Below the pieces are notes generated by a model. The model was not told the origin of the DNA. It saw only the letters and a list, made by a program, of their open reading frames with translations, and searched no databases. Positions 1-11,164 of a stretch of DNA of 64,000 nt are shown in pieces; the stretch's first letter is position 1; each line of letters starts with the position of its first letter. Made by a program: the position numbers and the translations under genes. Location of the stretch: NCBI GenBank assembly GCA_963796675.1, contig CAWCMS010000020.1, forward strand, positions 707,703 through 771,702, in the 5' to 3' direction. Source of the stretch: CAWCDJ01 sp963796675. GTDB lineage: Bacteria; Acidobacteriota; Terriglobia; Bryobacterales; Bryobacteraceae.

Positions 1-1309
1 ATGTGGACGAAAAACGAGCCGCGGGGAATTTCCGGCGCTTCGAAAAGCAGCCGAAGTACAAAGATTTCCGCGTAATGCTGGATAAAGAGGGCAAGAACAT
101 CGATGCCTGCACCATCGGAATTCCGGATTTCATGCATGCCACGGTGGCCCTCGCCTGCATGGAGCGCGGCAAGCACGTCTATTGCGAGAAGCCGCTGACC
201 CGCACCCCCTGGGAGGCGCGTCTGCTGCTCGAAGCGGCGCAGAAATACAAGGTCGCGACGCAGATGGGCAACCAGGGCTTCTCGCACGAATGCAATCGCG
301 TGGCGGCGGAGATCGTCTGGTCTGGCGCCATCGGCGATGTGATCGAAGCGCACGTCTCGACAACGCCCGGAACGCATCCGACGGGCATGGAAACGCTGCC
401 GCCCGAAGCCGCGATTCCGTCGACGCTCGCCTGGCAGGACTGGCTGGGCGGCGCGGCCGAACGGCCATTTAGCGAATATTACGTGCCGTACAACTGGCGC
501 GGCTTCCTCGATTTCGGCACGGGACAGATCGGCAACTGGGCCACCCATACGGCCGGACCGGTGCAAACGGCCCTGATGCTGGGCGCCCCCACCAGCGTGG
601 AATGCATCCGGCAGGATGGCCGCGGCAAGATCACCTATTCCGAACCGCGGCACCGTGCAGCTCGACTTCCCCGCGCGCGGCGAAATGCCCGCGGTGAAGG
701 TGTTCTATCACGATTCGGCCCGCTCCACCGACCCCGAGGTGTTCCACGTTCCGGGAATGGAGAACGAAGTGATCCTGCCGCCCTCCGACAACCTGGCGGA
801 TAAGGGCGCGGGTCACTGCACGGCCGCGGCCCGCGGCCAGCGGCGCACCGCGGCCTCCGCGTCCCGCGAATGCTCCGCGGATGGGAGCCGGCGGCCCGGG
901 AGTTCGCGTCTTCGGCGACCCTCAGACTCCGGCGCAGCGCGGCATCCTGACGGGCAACGGCGCGGTCTTCATCGGCACCAAGGGGATCATGGCGACGTGC
1001 AATCGCGGCGAAGGCGTCTGGCTGCTGCCCTCCGCGCGCTGGGCTGAGTACGTGCTGCCGCCGCAGATCCTGACCCGGTCTCCCGGCCACATGCTCGATT
1101 GGGTCCGCGCCTGCAAAGGCGGCGACGCGGGCTGTTCGGATTTCCGAATTACCGCTCCTTATGCGGAGTGGCTGGCGCTGGCCGCCATCGCCCTGCGAAT
1201 CCCCGGGAAGCTCGAATGGGACGCGAAGAACCTGCGCATCACCAACAACGCACAGGCCAATGAGCTGGTGAAGCCGGTGTTCCGCAAGGGTTGGGAACTG
1301 AAGGTGTAG
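1..1309 (+). CDS. Gfo/Idh/MocA family oxidoreductase, 5' partial, frameshifted
   Basis: NAD(P)-dependent sugar or cyclitol oxidoreductase family. The gene enters from outside the window: the first readable residues already lie inside the Rossmann fold, just before the dinucleotide-fold motif CEKPL (about residue 60), whose lysine is the usual catalytic residue. The frame changes near base 638-640, where dropping one T restores a continuous PNRGTVQLDF sequence, and again between about 805 and 880. The third segment (from about 881) carries the C-terminal half and ends at 1309. Substrate cannot be predicted. The first break looks like a one-base insertion; whether the gene is really broken cannot be decided here. 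It lies about 70 bases upstream of the alcohol dehydrogenase on the same strand. Confidence 0.8.
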
Positions 1310-1379
1310 GAGGCCGTCACTCCGGCTCCCTTCCCACATTGCGGCACAAGCGCCATTTACGCTTTGATGGAAGGGAGCT

Positions 1380-2472
1380 ATGTCTACTCAAACGCTTTCT
1401 TCCTCCTCTTCATCTGCTCAACCCGCCGCGGCCCGAGCCTATGCCGCACAATCCAGTACTTCGCCGCTCGCGCCGTTTGGCATCGCGCGGCGAGTGCCCA
1501 CTGCCGATGACGTGGCCATCGAGATCCTATACTGCGGCGTGTGCCATTCGGACCTGCACCAGGCGCGGAACGAATGGGCAAACACCGTCTACCCGGTCGT
1601 GCCCGGGCATGAGATCGTGGGGCGCGTTACGGCGGTCGGCGCGAACGTCACGAAATTTCAGGTGGGCGACCTGGCAGCGGTCGGCTGCATGGTGGATTCG
1701 TGCCGCGTCTGTCCGAGCTGCCGGGAGGGTCTGGAACAGTTCTGCGAAAAGTTCCCGATCCTCACGTATAACGGCGAAGACAAGCACCTGGGCGGCATGA
1801 CGTATGGCGGCTATTCGGAAAGCGTCGTGGTGGATCAGGCGTACACGCTCAAGGTAGCGAAGAGTCTGAACCTGGCGGCCGCGGCTCCGCTGCTGTGCGC
1901 CGGCATCACCACGTATTCGCCGATGCGGCATTGGAAGGTAGGACCGGGCCAGAAGGTGGGGATCGTCGGGCTCGGCGGCCTCGGTCACATGGCGCTCAAA
2001 TTCGCGCATGCATTCGGAGCACACGTGGTGCTCTTCACGACGTCGCCCGGCAAGGCGGAAGATGCGAAGCGTCTCGGCGCTGACGAAGTGGTGATCTCGA
2101 AAGATGCGAACCAGATGGCGAAACATGCGAGCAGCTTCGATTTCATCCTGGATGCAGTGGCAGCCGAGCACGATCTGAATGCCTACCTCGACGATGCTGA
2201 AGCGGGACGGCACGCTCACGATGGTGGGAGCGCCGGAGAAGCCGCTGCCCATCAACGTGTTCCACATGCTGCTGGGGCGCCGGCAGTTCGCCGGATCGCT
2301 GATCGGCGGGATCGCGGAGACCCAGGAGATGCTCGATTTCTGCGCGGAGAAGGGCATTGCGGCCGACATCGAGATGATCGCGATCCAGCAGATCAACGAG
2401 GCGTACGAACGGCTCCTGAAGAGCGACGTGAAGTATCGCTTCGTGATCGATATGGCGTCTTTGAAGGGGTAA
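1380..2472 (+). CDS. Zinc-dependent alcohol dehydrogenase (cinnamyl-alcohol/YahK-like), one frameshift
   Basis: Medium-chain NAD(P)-dependent alcohol/aldehyde reductase. Visible motifs are the catalytic zinc ligands in CGVCHSD (residues about 50-56) and GHEIVG, a structural zinc cluster of four cysteines in the stretch CMVDSCRVCPSC through EQFC, and the nucleotide-binding loop GLGGLGHMALK. These fit the CAD/YahK subgroup. The frame breaks at base 2190: without that G the protein reads NAYLTMLKRDGTLTMVG, as expected for the family, and gives about 363 residues ending at 2472. The serine-rich N-terminus is unusual but has the best ATG. The natural substrate cannot be told. Confidence 0.9.
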
Positions 2473-2492
2473 TTCCGGGCTGTGGGATGACA

Positions 2493-2577
2493 GTGGGGCA
2501 GGTTTCAACCTGCATCGGGCTTTAGCCCAATTGCCGGAGGCGGGCTGAAGCCCGCCGCAGGATGAATCCTACCCCAC
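2493..2577. repeat. REP-like cluster of nested palindromes
   Basis: Between two convergent genes. The block is bounded by GTGGGG and CCCCAC and contains in order CAGGTTTCAACCTG, GGGCTTTAGCCC, GCGGGCTGAAGCCCGC and AGGATGAATCCT, each a short inverted repeat with a 2-4 base loop. This multi-hairpin design resembles bacterial intergenic palindromic elements and would also serve as a bidirectional terminator. I see no second full copy in the window. Confidence 0.6.
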
Positions 2578-2590
2578 AAGGACTCGTCGC

Positions 2591-5500
2591 CTACCCTACG
2601 GCCGGCAGAACCATGCCGCTGCGGCGGACGGCGCGGAGCAACTCCAGCGCTTCGGGGAGCGCGAACTGCTCGCCGACGAAGGCGGCGACGAAACGGCCGC
2701 CGCGGATTTCGCCGCGGGATTCCATGCGGCGCAGGACTGTCAGGAGCTCGCGCCAGGTGGGGGCCAGGGGTTCGCGCACGGCTTCATCGCGGAACACCAC
2801 GCCCCAGCGCGCCAAGAGTTGACGCGCGAAAGGCTCGGCATTTCCTTCCGGCGAGACGGGTGTGTGGCGCAGCAGCGCCCAGCGCCCGGGCGCATGGCGC
2901 GGACGCGCGGTGCGGCCCTTGCCTTCGCCGCGGCGCCGCTTCGGATCGAGCAGCGACCGCAAATTCTCGAAGCCGTCGGCGGTGACCAGGCCGGCGGTCA
3001 CCAACTCCCAGAGCGCATCCTCGACTTCGCTGGGCAGCCGGCCGGTGGCGTGCGTCAGGTCGGAGAAGAACGAGGCGCCGCGTACTTCCAGAATGCCGAG
3101 CACTTCGCGCGCCGGGTGCGAGAGCGAATCGCGCGGGGAAGGCTCGGGCGTGGCGAGCAGCCAGTGTGCGTCCTCGCGCAGGAAAACCGCGAGCGGCGCA
3201 ACGCGCGTGGGCCGCACACGGCGATGCGCGCCCTCTTCGGGTTCGCGCTCGAAAGCGGGATGCGGGGAAAGCCGGCCCCAGCTCACTTCGCCCGAAAGGC
3301 AGAGCTGATCGAGATACTCCGGCTTGTAGTTCGCGATGCGCCGCGGCAGCACTTCCGATTCCCACGCGGCGGCCGGATGCTCGCTGCCCTGCAACTGTCG
3401 AACGATCTGCAGCGTGCCATCCACGCCGTGAAGCTGCGTGCCTTCGGCGAGATGCTGCCAGCGATCGACGAATGCGTAAAATTCGGAGGTCGTGACCGGC
3501 TCGATCTCGCGGCGGAGCCGTCCGATGGTGAGCCGGTGGATGCGCGCCAGCAGGCGGCGGTGGCACCATTCGACGTCGGTCGCGGCGGCAGTGAAATGGC
3601 CGCGCAGGATCTGGCCCTCGGCTTCCAGTTGCGCAAGCGCCTGATCGACCACGTCACGCGGCATGGCCAGCTCTTCCGAATAAGAGGCTGCGGTGCGCGG
3701 CCCGGAACATTCGAACCATCCGCGCAGGATTTCGGCCGCGCACGCTTCGAGAGATTCGGGAATCACGCGCGTCGTGGCGGGCACGGGAATCGGCGGATCG
3801 GGGACGGCATCGGGGTAGGCGCGAAGCACCAGCGTGAGGCGCTCGGCGGGGACCCAGAAGGAACGCCCGGCGATGCGGACGATGGTGGCGCGGTGCGATG
3901 CGGCCAATTCGTCGAAAAGGCGGGCGACTTCGCCGCCTGTGCAGGCCAGGAGGCCTACACCACATAAGGCTTCGTGCAATTCATCGGCATCGCGCAGCGG
4001 AGGCACGACTTCGGAAGCTACCTGGCGATGGCTTCGGGGTCGAGCGCGCCTGCGCCTTCGGCGTAATCAGCAGGCAGGGTGCGGCGCATCTGCACGGCGC
4101 GCGTGCGGCGCTCTTCGAGCGGCGCATCATCCAGATAGGCGTACGGATTGGAGTTGAGGATCTCGTGCGAGAACGGCGACGGCTCCGGCGTATCGATGGC
4201 AACGGTGCGGATGCGACCGTCATGGATCGCTTCCAGCACGGATTGGAGGCCTTCGAGATCCATGGCCTCATGCAGGCAGTTGTCGATGGTCTCGCTCACC
4301 AGCGGATGGTCGGGAATGCGGACCTCGCCCGTAAGATTCTCGGGGCAGGCAGCCTGGTCGGGGAAGACCGCGGCCATCAGATCGTCGGCGCGCATGCGCT
4401 GGATGGGCGGCGGGACTTTGCGCCCGCCGAGATAGCGCGGAATCGCCAGCGCGCGCGAAGCGTTCCAGCGCCAGCGGGCGGTGAACATCGGCGCGGGAAG
4501 CAGGGCCTGCGTGAGCACTTCCTCCACCGTGGCGGGCCGCAGAAATTCGAACACGATTTCGAGCGGGAACGAATGCTGCTCGCCGAGCGAGATGACGATG
4601 CCGTTATCGGTGGCCGCGGCCTGCAGCTCGAAATTGAACGACCGGCAGAAGCGTTTGCGCAGCGCCAGGCCCCAGGCGCGATTGATGCGCGCGCCGAACG
4701 GAGCGTGGATCACGAGCTGCATGCCGCCGCCTTCATCGAAGAAGCGTTCGGCGACCACGCGCTCCGTGGTCGGCATGGCTCCGAGTGCGGCGCCCCCGGC
4801 CTGAATATATTCGAGCGCCTGCTCGTCGCCGGCGCGATCGAGCCCGCACTCTCCGGCGAGCGCCGGCAGGTCTTCGCGCAGACGGGCCACTTCGCGCGAA
4901 AGCTCCTGGGTGCGGCCGGGAGCTTCGCCGCGCCAGAACGGGATGCCGGGCGCCGCGCCCTGGGCATCTTCCACGCGCACGCGGCCCGCCTCCACGCGGC
5001 GGATGCGCCAGGAGGTGGTGCCGAGCAGGAAGACATCGCCCGCCATGCTCTCCACCGCGAAATCCTCGTCCACGGTGCCGACGGTGATGCCTTCGGGCTC
5101 CGCGACCACCAGGTACTGCGACGTATCCGGAATGGCGCCGCCGGAAGTGATGGCGGTCAGCCGCGCACCGCGGCGACCGCGAACGCGCCGGTTGACGGCG
5201 TCGCGATGCAGATAGGCGCCGGCGCGTCCGCGCGAGGTGGAGATGCCTTCTGAGAGCATGTCGAGCACCTGGTCGAACTCGGTGCGCGGCAGCGTGCGGT
5301 AGGGCCAGGCACGGCGGACCAGGTCGAACAGTTCGTCTTCGCCGAACTCCTCGGCGGCACAGGCGGCCACGATCTGCTGAGCCAGAATGTCGAGCGCGTT
5401 GAGCGGAATTTCGAGGCGGTCGAGCTCGCCGCGGTGGATGGCGCGGACCAGCGCGGCGCATTCGATCAGCTCATCGCGCGTGGTGGCGAAGAGGCGGCCC

Positions 5501-6606
5501 TTGGGCAGCGCGCCAACCCAGTGTCCCGCCCGGCCGATGCGCTGCAGCGCGACGGCGATGGAACGCGGCGAGCCGATCTGGCAGACCAGGTCGACCGTGC
5601 CGATATCGATGCCGAGTTCGAGCGAGGCAGTGGCGACCACCGCGCGAAGTTCGCCCCGCTTCAGGCGCGATTCGGCGTCCAGCCGGAGCTTGCGGGAGAG
5701 GCTTCCATGATGCGGCAGGACGGCGTCGTCGCCCAGGCGTTCGGCGAGATGGTGCGCCACGCGTTCGGAAAGCCGGCGCGTATTCACGAAGACCAGGGTG
5801 GTGCGGTTCTGGCGGATCAGTTCGGCCAGGCGGTCGTAGATCTCGCCCCACATTTCGTTCGTGGCTACGGACCCCAGTTCGTCCTTGGGCACTTCGACTG
5901 CCAGTTCCATCTCGCGGCGATGGCCGACGTTGACGATGCGGGCGGTATCGCTGAGGAATGCGGCGACATCCTCGATGGGCTTCACCGTGGCGGAGAGACC
6001 GATGCGCTGCGGCTTGCGCCCGCCGTTCTGTTCCACCAGGCGATCGAGCCGCGCGAGCGTCAGGGCCAGGTGCGAGCCCCGCTTATCGTCCGCCACCGCG
6101 TGGATCTCGTCGACGATCACGGTGCGGACATGCCCGAGCATTTCTCGCGGCCCGGCGGCGGTCAGCAGGATGTAGAGCGATTCGGGCGTGGTCACCAGGA
6201 TGTGCGGCCGTTCGCGAGTCATCTTCTGGCGCTCCCACTGCGGCGTGTCGCCTGTGCGGAGCGCGGTGCGGATGGGCGCAAGTTCCACGCCGCGGCTGCG
6301 GGCGAGCGCCGCGATTTCGGCCAGCGGGACTTCCAGATTCTTGTGAACGTCGTTACTGAGCGCTTTGAGGGGCGAGACGTAAACGACTTCGGTGCTGTCG
6401 GGCAGGGGGCCGAGGCGGGCGCGGCGCACCAGTGCGTCGATGGCGGTGAGGAATGCCGCGAGCGTCTTGCCGGAACCGGTGGGCGCGGAGATCAGGATGT
6501 CGCTGCCCTCGCGGATCAGGGGCCAGCCTTGGACCTGGGGTTCGGTAGGCGCGCCAAAACGCGATGCGAACCATTCGGCAACGAGGGGATCAAACGGCGA
6601 AAGCAC
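2591..6606 (-). CDS. lhr: Lhr-type superfamily 2 DNA helicase (large helicase-related protein), one frameshift
   Basis: ATP-dependent 3'-5' helicase of the Lhr family, thought to act in DNA repair. The N-terminal piece (start 6606) has Walker A in APTGSGKTLAAFL (residues about 40-52), the DEIH box in VIVDEIHAVADDKRG, and motif VI QRIGRAGHWVG, followed by the winged-helix and Lhr-core domain. A stop at about 4018 ends that frame, but adding one base to the G run at 4020 gives DPEAIARVASEVVPPLRDADELHEAL and runs on into 471 further residues, the Lhr C-terminal region. The span 4016 bases is one short of a multiple of three, as a single deletion predicts. The restored length, about 1338 residues, fits long Lhr proteins. 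Confidence 0.88.
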
Positions 6607-6695
6607 AGCTTTTCTCTATGTTACCGCGCGGCGACCCTGGGGTGGGCTCATGATACAATTCGGGAGAAATCACTCTCAGTTGAGGTTTGCCCATC

Positions 6696-8109
6696 ATGGC
6701 ACAGGAAAACGACCTTTCCCGCCGGGATTTATTAAAAGCGGCCGGAGCAGTTACCGCAGTGGCTGCTACCGTGCAGGGTGCGCCTGCCATCCAGAAAGTC
6801 AGGGCCGCGAATGACCAGGTGCAGTTTGGCATGATCGGCACCGGGAGCCGCGGGTCCTACCTGTTGAAGCCACCTGAAGAACATCGATGCCGGACGGTGC
6901 GTGGCTCTCTGCGACATCAATCCGGAGAACCTGAAGCACGGCGTGGACACCATCGGGACCAACCCGAAGACGTTCAAGGACTATCGCGAACTGCTGGCGA
7001 TGAAGGACATCGATGCCGTGTTCGTGATCACGCCGCTATTCGTGCACTATCCGCTGACGTGCGACGCGTTGAAGGCGGGCAAGCACGTGTTCTGCGAGAA
7101 GTGCCTGGTGTTCAAGCCCCAGGAAGTGTACGGCCTGCGCGCGCTCGCGGCCGAGCACTCGAAGCAGATTCTGCAAACCGGTCTGCAGCGCCGCTACAGC
7201 TACTTCTACCAGACGGTGAAGAACATGGTGGACAAGGGCATCCTCGGCGACGTTCACCACATCCACGCACAGTGGCACCGCAACCTGGTCAACGAGCCGA
7301 GCTCGCTGTGGACCATGAAACCGGGCGGCGAAAGCAACATCGCCAACTGGCGGGTCTACCGCTCGATGTCGGGCGGCTACACTGCCGAACTGATGTCGCA
7401 CCAGGGCGACGTGGCCGACTGGATGTTCGGTTCCTCTCCGGAGTTCGTAATGGGGCTCGGCAGTCTCGATACGCTCAAAGACGGCCGCGACGTTTACGAC
7501 AATATCCAGTTGATCATGAAGTACCCCAAAGGCCAGAAGTTCACCTACTCTTCCATCAGCACGAACCAGTTCCTGCCGTATTTCAACGGCAACCGCGCGC
7601 AGATGGGTGAGATCATCATGGGTACCGAAGGCACGGTCGAGATCACCGTCGGGTTCGACGAAGCGCCCTGCGTGGCGTGGTGGTACCGCGAACCTCCCAA
7701 GAAGGCTGCGACTACCGCTGCCGCCGACAAGAACAAGCCGTTCGTCGCCGGCGCCACGATGGTAGCTTCGGGCGGCGCGCGCGGTCCGATTCCGATCATG
7801 ACCAGCGACCTCGAATTCAGCGGCAAAGAAGGCTTCTTCGATCGCGAAGCGAAGTTCGCGCGCCGCTGGCTGATGTCGAAGGGCGTGATGGCGCAGGAGG
7901 AGAACGATAACCCGGTAGACGTCGAGCTGGAATCGTTCCTGAAGGCCTGCCGGAGCGGCGAGCGCCCGCGCGCGGATATCGAAGTCGGGATGGCCGATGC
8001 GGTCTCCGTGATGCTTTCGAATCTCGCGATGGACGAAGGCCGCAAAGTTTACTTCAACGAGATCGAAAAGCTCGGGGGACAGGCGGCAGCGGCACCGAAG
8101 AAAGGGTAG
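6696..8109 (+). CDS. Tat-exported Gfo/Idh/MocA family oxidoreductase, one frameshift
   Basis: Secreted oxidoreductase of the Gfo/Idh/MocA fold. The N-terminus has a twin-arginine signal (SRRDLLKAAGAVTAVAA) ending near an alanine-rich cleavage region. The nucleotide fold follows (GMIGTGSRGSYLLK). One extra C at 6870-6871 breaks the frame; without it the protein reads LLKHLKNIDAGRCVALCDIN and is about 470 residues. The family's EKP motif appears as CEKCL, so the catalytic lysine is kept but the proline is replaced. An ATG at 6696 is preferred to the TTG nine bases upstream. Exported members of this family are common in Acidobacteria and Planctomycetes; the substrate is unknown. Confidence 0.85.
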
Positions 8110-8186
8110 CCCAAAAAGCGTTCGGAAACGCGTCTGCCAGCAACCGACGCATGAGCATCACGATTCGCTACAAGCAGTAGACAGGC

Positions 8187-8210
8187 AGGCGGGTCTCCGC
8201 GGGCCCGCCT
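8187..8210. terminator. GC hairpin after the oxidoreductase gene
   Basis: AGGCGGG and CCCGCCT form a 7-base stem with a 10-base loop, about 78 bases after the stop at 8109. A clear T-run is missing, so termination is inferred from position. Confidence 0.4.
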
Positions 8211-8253
8211 TCACTTGACACTCATTTCGATGCGGTTGGACTAGGCTTCAGAC

Positions 8254-8280
8254 AGGACCCGGCTGGTCACGCCGGGTCCT
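8254..8280. terminator. Perfect 10-bp hairpin between convergent genes
   Basis: AGGACCCGGC, a 7-base loop, then GCCGGGTCCT: a perfect inverted repeat between the plus-strand oxidoreductase and the minus-strand gene ending at 8314. It is probably a bidirectional terminator; the T-rich tail is weak on both sides. Confidence 0.55.
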
Positions 8281-8313
8281 ACTTCGTTCTGGGGACTTCT
8301 TTGTTGGAGCCGG

Positions 8314-9192
8314 CTACTGGACCTTGATGAACGCTGGATTACCGCCAGTGGGCTGAGGTGTTGTGGAACCCGAAGATACGTTGATCGGCCCCAAATCGGC
8401 TGGTGCCATCGGAGCCACATAGGCAGCCGGTTGCACGTTCAGCATGTAGTCGAAAGTACGCATTGTATCGGGCTTGGGGTCGAACAGTAGCCGGTAGGAG
8501 AATTGGCCCTTGCCGGTCTGTGCGAAGAGACGGGCTAGTGCATCGCGTGCAGGTTCCGCGGTCGCACCGAAAGTTACTACGTCGGTCTGGAAGAACGGAA
8601 AACTTCCGATAACGATAGTTACTCTGCTGGCTTTAGACGCTGCATCGAGAATGGCCTGCGCCGTCTCGGCTATTGTTCGCTTCGCGTTTGGAAGGGTCAC
8701 TGTGGCCGTCAACGGCGACGTAACGTCACGCATCGATCCGTTTGCCCCTAGGACTTTCGTCGGAGTGATGTAGACCATGCCGTTAGCCTGCTCCACTTTG
8801 AAGTCGCCCGGTAGGGCGTTCTGTCGATAGTTGGCAAGCAACTGGCTCGCACCCAAAACGACGTCGCCTTCCGTGCCCTTGCCTGCCATAGAGAGCGACA
8901 CCTGCGCTGCGATGTGGCCGCCCCGTGGAACAAGGTTCTGGTAGCCTGGACGAGCCGCCTTCTGGGCTATGGTGGCGACATCCTGGACATCCGCCGCATT
9001 TTCGTACGGCGGATCTTCGTAATTGATTGGGATGTGGGTGGCGATTTCAAGTTGATTCACAGCCACGGCGAGGGGCCGGGGATCGGTCGAGTCAATCGCC
9101 TGCGTGCTCTGAGCCGAGAGGGCCAGTGCTTCCAGCACAAGAGATGCCGCGAACACGGCCACTGAACTGAACATCGTTCTTTTTGATTTCAT
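8314..9192 (-). CDS. Secreted protein of unknown function, 292 aa
   Basis: Not recognised as a named family. Residues 1-27 are a plausible Sec signal peptide (KSKR, then a hydrophobic stretch, then ALSAQS). The mature part begins with a region (about 40-130) that loosely resembles secretin/TonB short N-terminal domains: PLAVAVNQLEIATHIPINYED and a GQ-rich stretch on basic assembly, but no conserved motif is clear. The C-terminus is rich in proline, threonine and serine. It lies about 30 bases downstream of another exported protein on the same strand, so the two are probably co-transcribed. Function is not assigned. Confidence 0.65.
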   Translation of the reverse strand: MKSKRTMFSSVAVFAASLVLEALALSAQSTQAIDSTDPRPLAVAVNQLEIATHIPINYEDPPYENAADVQDVATIAQKAARPGYQNLVPRGGHIAAQVSLSMAGKGTEGDVVLGASQLLANYRQNALPGDFKVEQANGMVYITPTKVLGANGSMRDVTSPLTATVTLPNAKRTIAETAQAILDAASKASRVTIVIGSFPFFQTDVVTFGATAEPARDALARLFAQTGKGQFSYRLLFDPKPDTMRTFDYMLNVQPAAYVAPMAPADLGPINVSSGSTTPQPTGGNPAFIKVQ

Positions 9193-9221
9193 TGCAGCTT
9201 CCTCCTTTATATTATCGACTA

Positions 9222-10211
9222 TTACCTATAGACGGTTTGACTTACGCCCGCCCGCCATGCCGTCACATGATCGGTATAGATGTCTTCGCCGACCGTATCG
9301 TTGGCATAATTCTGGATGGAGCCGGACGTGCCACTGGTTGCGATGTACATCGCCTGGGAAACTCGCGCTCCGCAGAGGGGACTTCCGCCACCCCAGTGAC
9401 TCCGGTAATACGACACCTGCGAGGTGTTCCAGCCGATGTAGTCGTCTGCCCAAGTATTTAAGTTGTAGATGTACGGCGGGTTGATGGGATAGTACCCGAC
9501 GTTCCAAAGCGATCCCTGCACGCCGGTCCATTTTGGCACCAAGGAGCCAGTGAAGAAGCAATTGTCGTAGCCACCAGCGCCGGTATACTCCGAGACTTGC
9601 CGGCCCTTGAATAGCTGCGTCATTGTTCCTGACGCGTCGTTCAAAGTCTGGCGGAACTGTCCCTGCGTGGCGTTAATCCCCGCGCTAAAACCGACCGCAG
9701 TCGTCGTTTCCGAATATGGAATGTCGCTCGGTGACTTCGTTACGGTGGTTGTGCCGGAGCCATGAGAATTGGTCCACGTGGTATTGGGTCCCCGATCGTT
9801 GCCGTTGTTTTGAATAGTCCCACTGTAGGTAAACGGAAGGGGCTGGAAGCCATTACAGATGGTCGATGGATTGGGGTTCGTAGCGTTCCACGTGAAGGAC
9901 GTACTCCCTTGGATGCCATCGACTTGAGTTGAGGGACTAATGCTACCGCTGACCGTGTAGCTAATGTTCGGACAACCGCCACCATTGGGATTTGTTGTGA
10001 CCACTGAGCCCGAGACACTGCCGGACCCTGTAATCGTCCATTGGAAGCCTGACGAATCCGTCCACGTATTTACGAATGGTTGAACTGAAATGTCCACTGC
10101 TGGTACCGGGTTCGTACAGGGTCCCGGCGTCGAGCACCCCACTTGGGCGTGCGCATACGGGGCACAAAACGCTACCGTCAATATCACTGAAAACATCGTC
10201 AGTCTGAGCAT
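9222..10211 (-). CDS. Secreted Ser/Thr/Asn/Gly-rich protein of unknown function, about 329 aa
   Basis: The ATG at 10211 is chosen because it starts directly at a signal peptide (MLRLTMFSVILTVAFC to AHAQ); an in-frame upstream extension to 10316 has no such logic. The mature protein is rich in Ser, Thr, Asn and Gly, with many short beta-like segments and several cysteines (for example near VGCSTPGPC), typical of extracellular beta-sandwich proteins. No catalytic motif is visible. It lies just upstream of the other secreted protein ending at 8314, and 118 bases downstream of the LuxR-type gene. Function unknown. Confidence 0.65.
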   Translation of the reverse strand: MLRLTMFSVILTVAFCAPYAHAQVGCSTPGPCTNPVPAVDISVQPFVNTWTDSSGFQWTITGSGSVSGSVVTTNPNGGGCPNISYTVSGSISPSTQVDGIQGSTSFTWNATNPNPSTICNGFQPLPFTYSGTIQNNGNDRGPNTTWTNSHGSGTTTVTKSPSDIPYSETTTAVGFSAGINATQGQFRQTLNDASGTMTQLFKGRQVSEYTGAGGYDNCFFTGSLVPKWTGVQGSLWNVGYYPINPPYIYNLNTWADDYIGWNTSQVSYYRSHWGGGSPLCGARVSQAMYIATSGTSGSIQNYANDTVGEDIYTDHVTAWRAGVSQTVYR

Positions 10212-10329
10212 GTTCTGTAGCCTTTCGAGATGTGATAAGGGTCTTCTAGTTACTACCTTTGTCGATATGTTGCAAAGATCAACAGTCGCAAAGCCGTGCG
10301 ACGACACAAACTTCAAATGGTATGTTCTG

Positions 10330-10626
10330 TCAATCCGATTGCGGATCGAGTATATTGTGGTCGGGTTTGAATTGTAACTGTACGGAGGGACAGGTCTGGT
10401 CGTTCAGTGTGCGGTTACTTACTATGGCGACAAGCTGGGTTCGATTCGAGGCGTGAAATGTCTCCAAGAGAATACCGATATGCCATTTGACGGTCCGCAC
10501 GGAGATCTTGAGTTCAGCAGCAATTTCAGAATTGCGCAGGCCTCGGCAAACGAGAGCCAGCACCTCTGACTGACGGCGGGTTGGTTTGAGGTTCTCGAGG
10601 TCGGGTTTCAACGGATAATCCCCCAA
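10330..10626 (-). CDS. Small LuxR-type HTH DNA-binding protein, 98 aa
   Basis: Almost the whole protein is a LuxR/GerE helix-turn-helix domain (residues about 15-70): the pattern RRQSEVLALVCRGLRNSEIA, then AAELKISVRTVKWHI, matches the family, with the usual recognition helix SVRTVKWHI. There is no receiver or ligand domain, so it is an orphan DNA-binding protein, or the C-terminal part of a larger protein whose upstream part is lost. Its position directly upstream of two secreted-protein genes on the same strand makes it a candidate regulator of them. Confidence 0.75.
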   Translation of the reverse strand: MGDYPLKPDLENLKPTRRQSEVLALVCRGLRNSEIAAELKISVRTVKWHIGILLETFHASNRTQLVAIVSNRTLNDQTCPSVQLQFKPDHNILDPQSD

Positions 10627-10648
10627 AAACTCGATAGTCCTTTGAGAA

Positions 10649-10993
10649 TCAACCTATTCGATAGTAGTGCCGTCGATTGCTAAATTGTTTCAGCTTTTTT
10701 AGGGAGATACGCGACCTATTCAATGGCAATGGAAACAGGGCTTTGGGGATACCAGAACTGACGGTGTGTTTGAGGCGACCGGAGGGGAGCCTGCGGATGC
10801 AATCGATCGCGAAGACGCGCTCGCGGGTTTCGATGGCAGACTGATTGTCGCCTGTGGACGAGGCTTCCTCGTGAACGGCATCGTCGTGGGTATGGATAGT
10901 GCCGAGGTACTTCAAGCCGCTTTCGGCGAATCTTTTCAAATGCTCATTCCAGTCGGCGTCGCTCGGCTGGCAGTAGTGCCTGCGAGCTTCCAA
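10649..10993 (-). CDS. Small protein with a possible JAMM-like motif, 114 aa
   Basis: No firm family. Residues about 29-50 read LKYLGTIHTHDD followed by a serine and an aspartate (SSTGDNQSA), a spacing similar to the H-x-H-x(n)-S-x-x-D metal site of JAMM/MPN or DUF4329-type peptidase-like proteins; the catalytic glutamate expected upstream is not evident. The C-terminal half is basic and shows no domain. The ORF could be a degenerate remnant or a chance reading frame. It lies 22 bases upstream of the LuxR-type gene. Confidence 0.3.
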   Translation of the reverse strand: MEARRHYCQPSDADWNEHLKRFAESGLKYLGTIHTHDDAVHEEASSTGDNQSAIETRERVFAIDCIRRLPSGRLKHTVSSGIPKALFPLPLNRSRISLKKLKQFSNRRHYYRIG

Positions 10994-11106
10994 CCGCCTT
11001 TCGCTTAGGCGATTGCAGTATCGTGGGTCTCGACAGTGGTCTCGACTTCGTGCAATTGCTCTCCTAGGACTCGCTTTCTTAGATATGACCGGCGATCCAC
11101 TTACCG

Positions 11107-11136
11107 AGGCGGCCGCTGGTTTCGTTGAGGCCGCCT
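11107..11136. terminator. 8-bp GC hairpin after tldE
   Basis: AGGCGGCC and GGCCGCCT form a perfect 8-bp stem with a 14-base loop, about 30 bases past the end of the tldE-like gene on the minus strand. There is no T-run, so this is a tentative terminator. Confidence 0.35.
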
Positions 11137-11164
11137 TCGGCAGGCCGGGAGGCCTCCCCCACCT

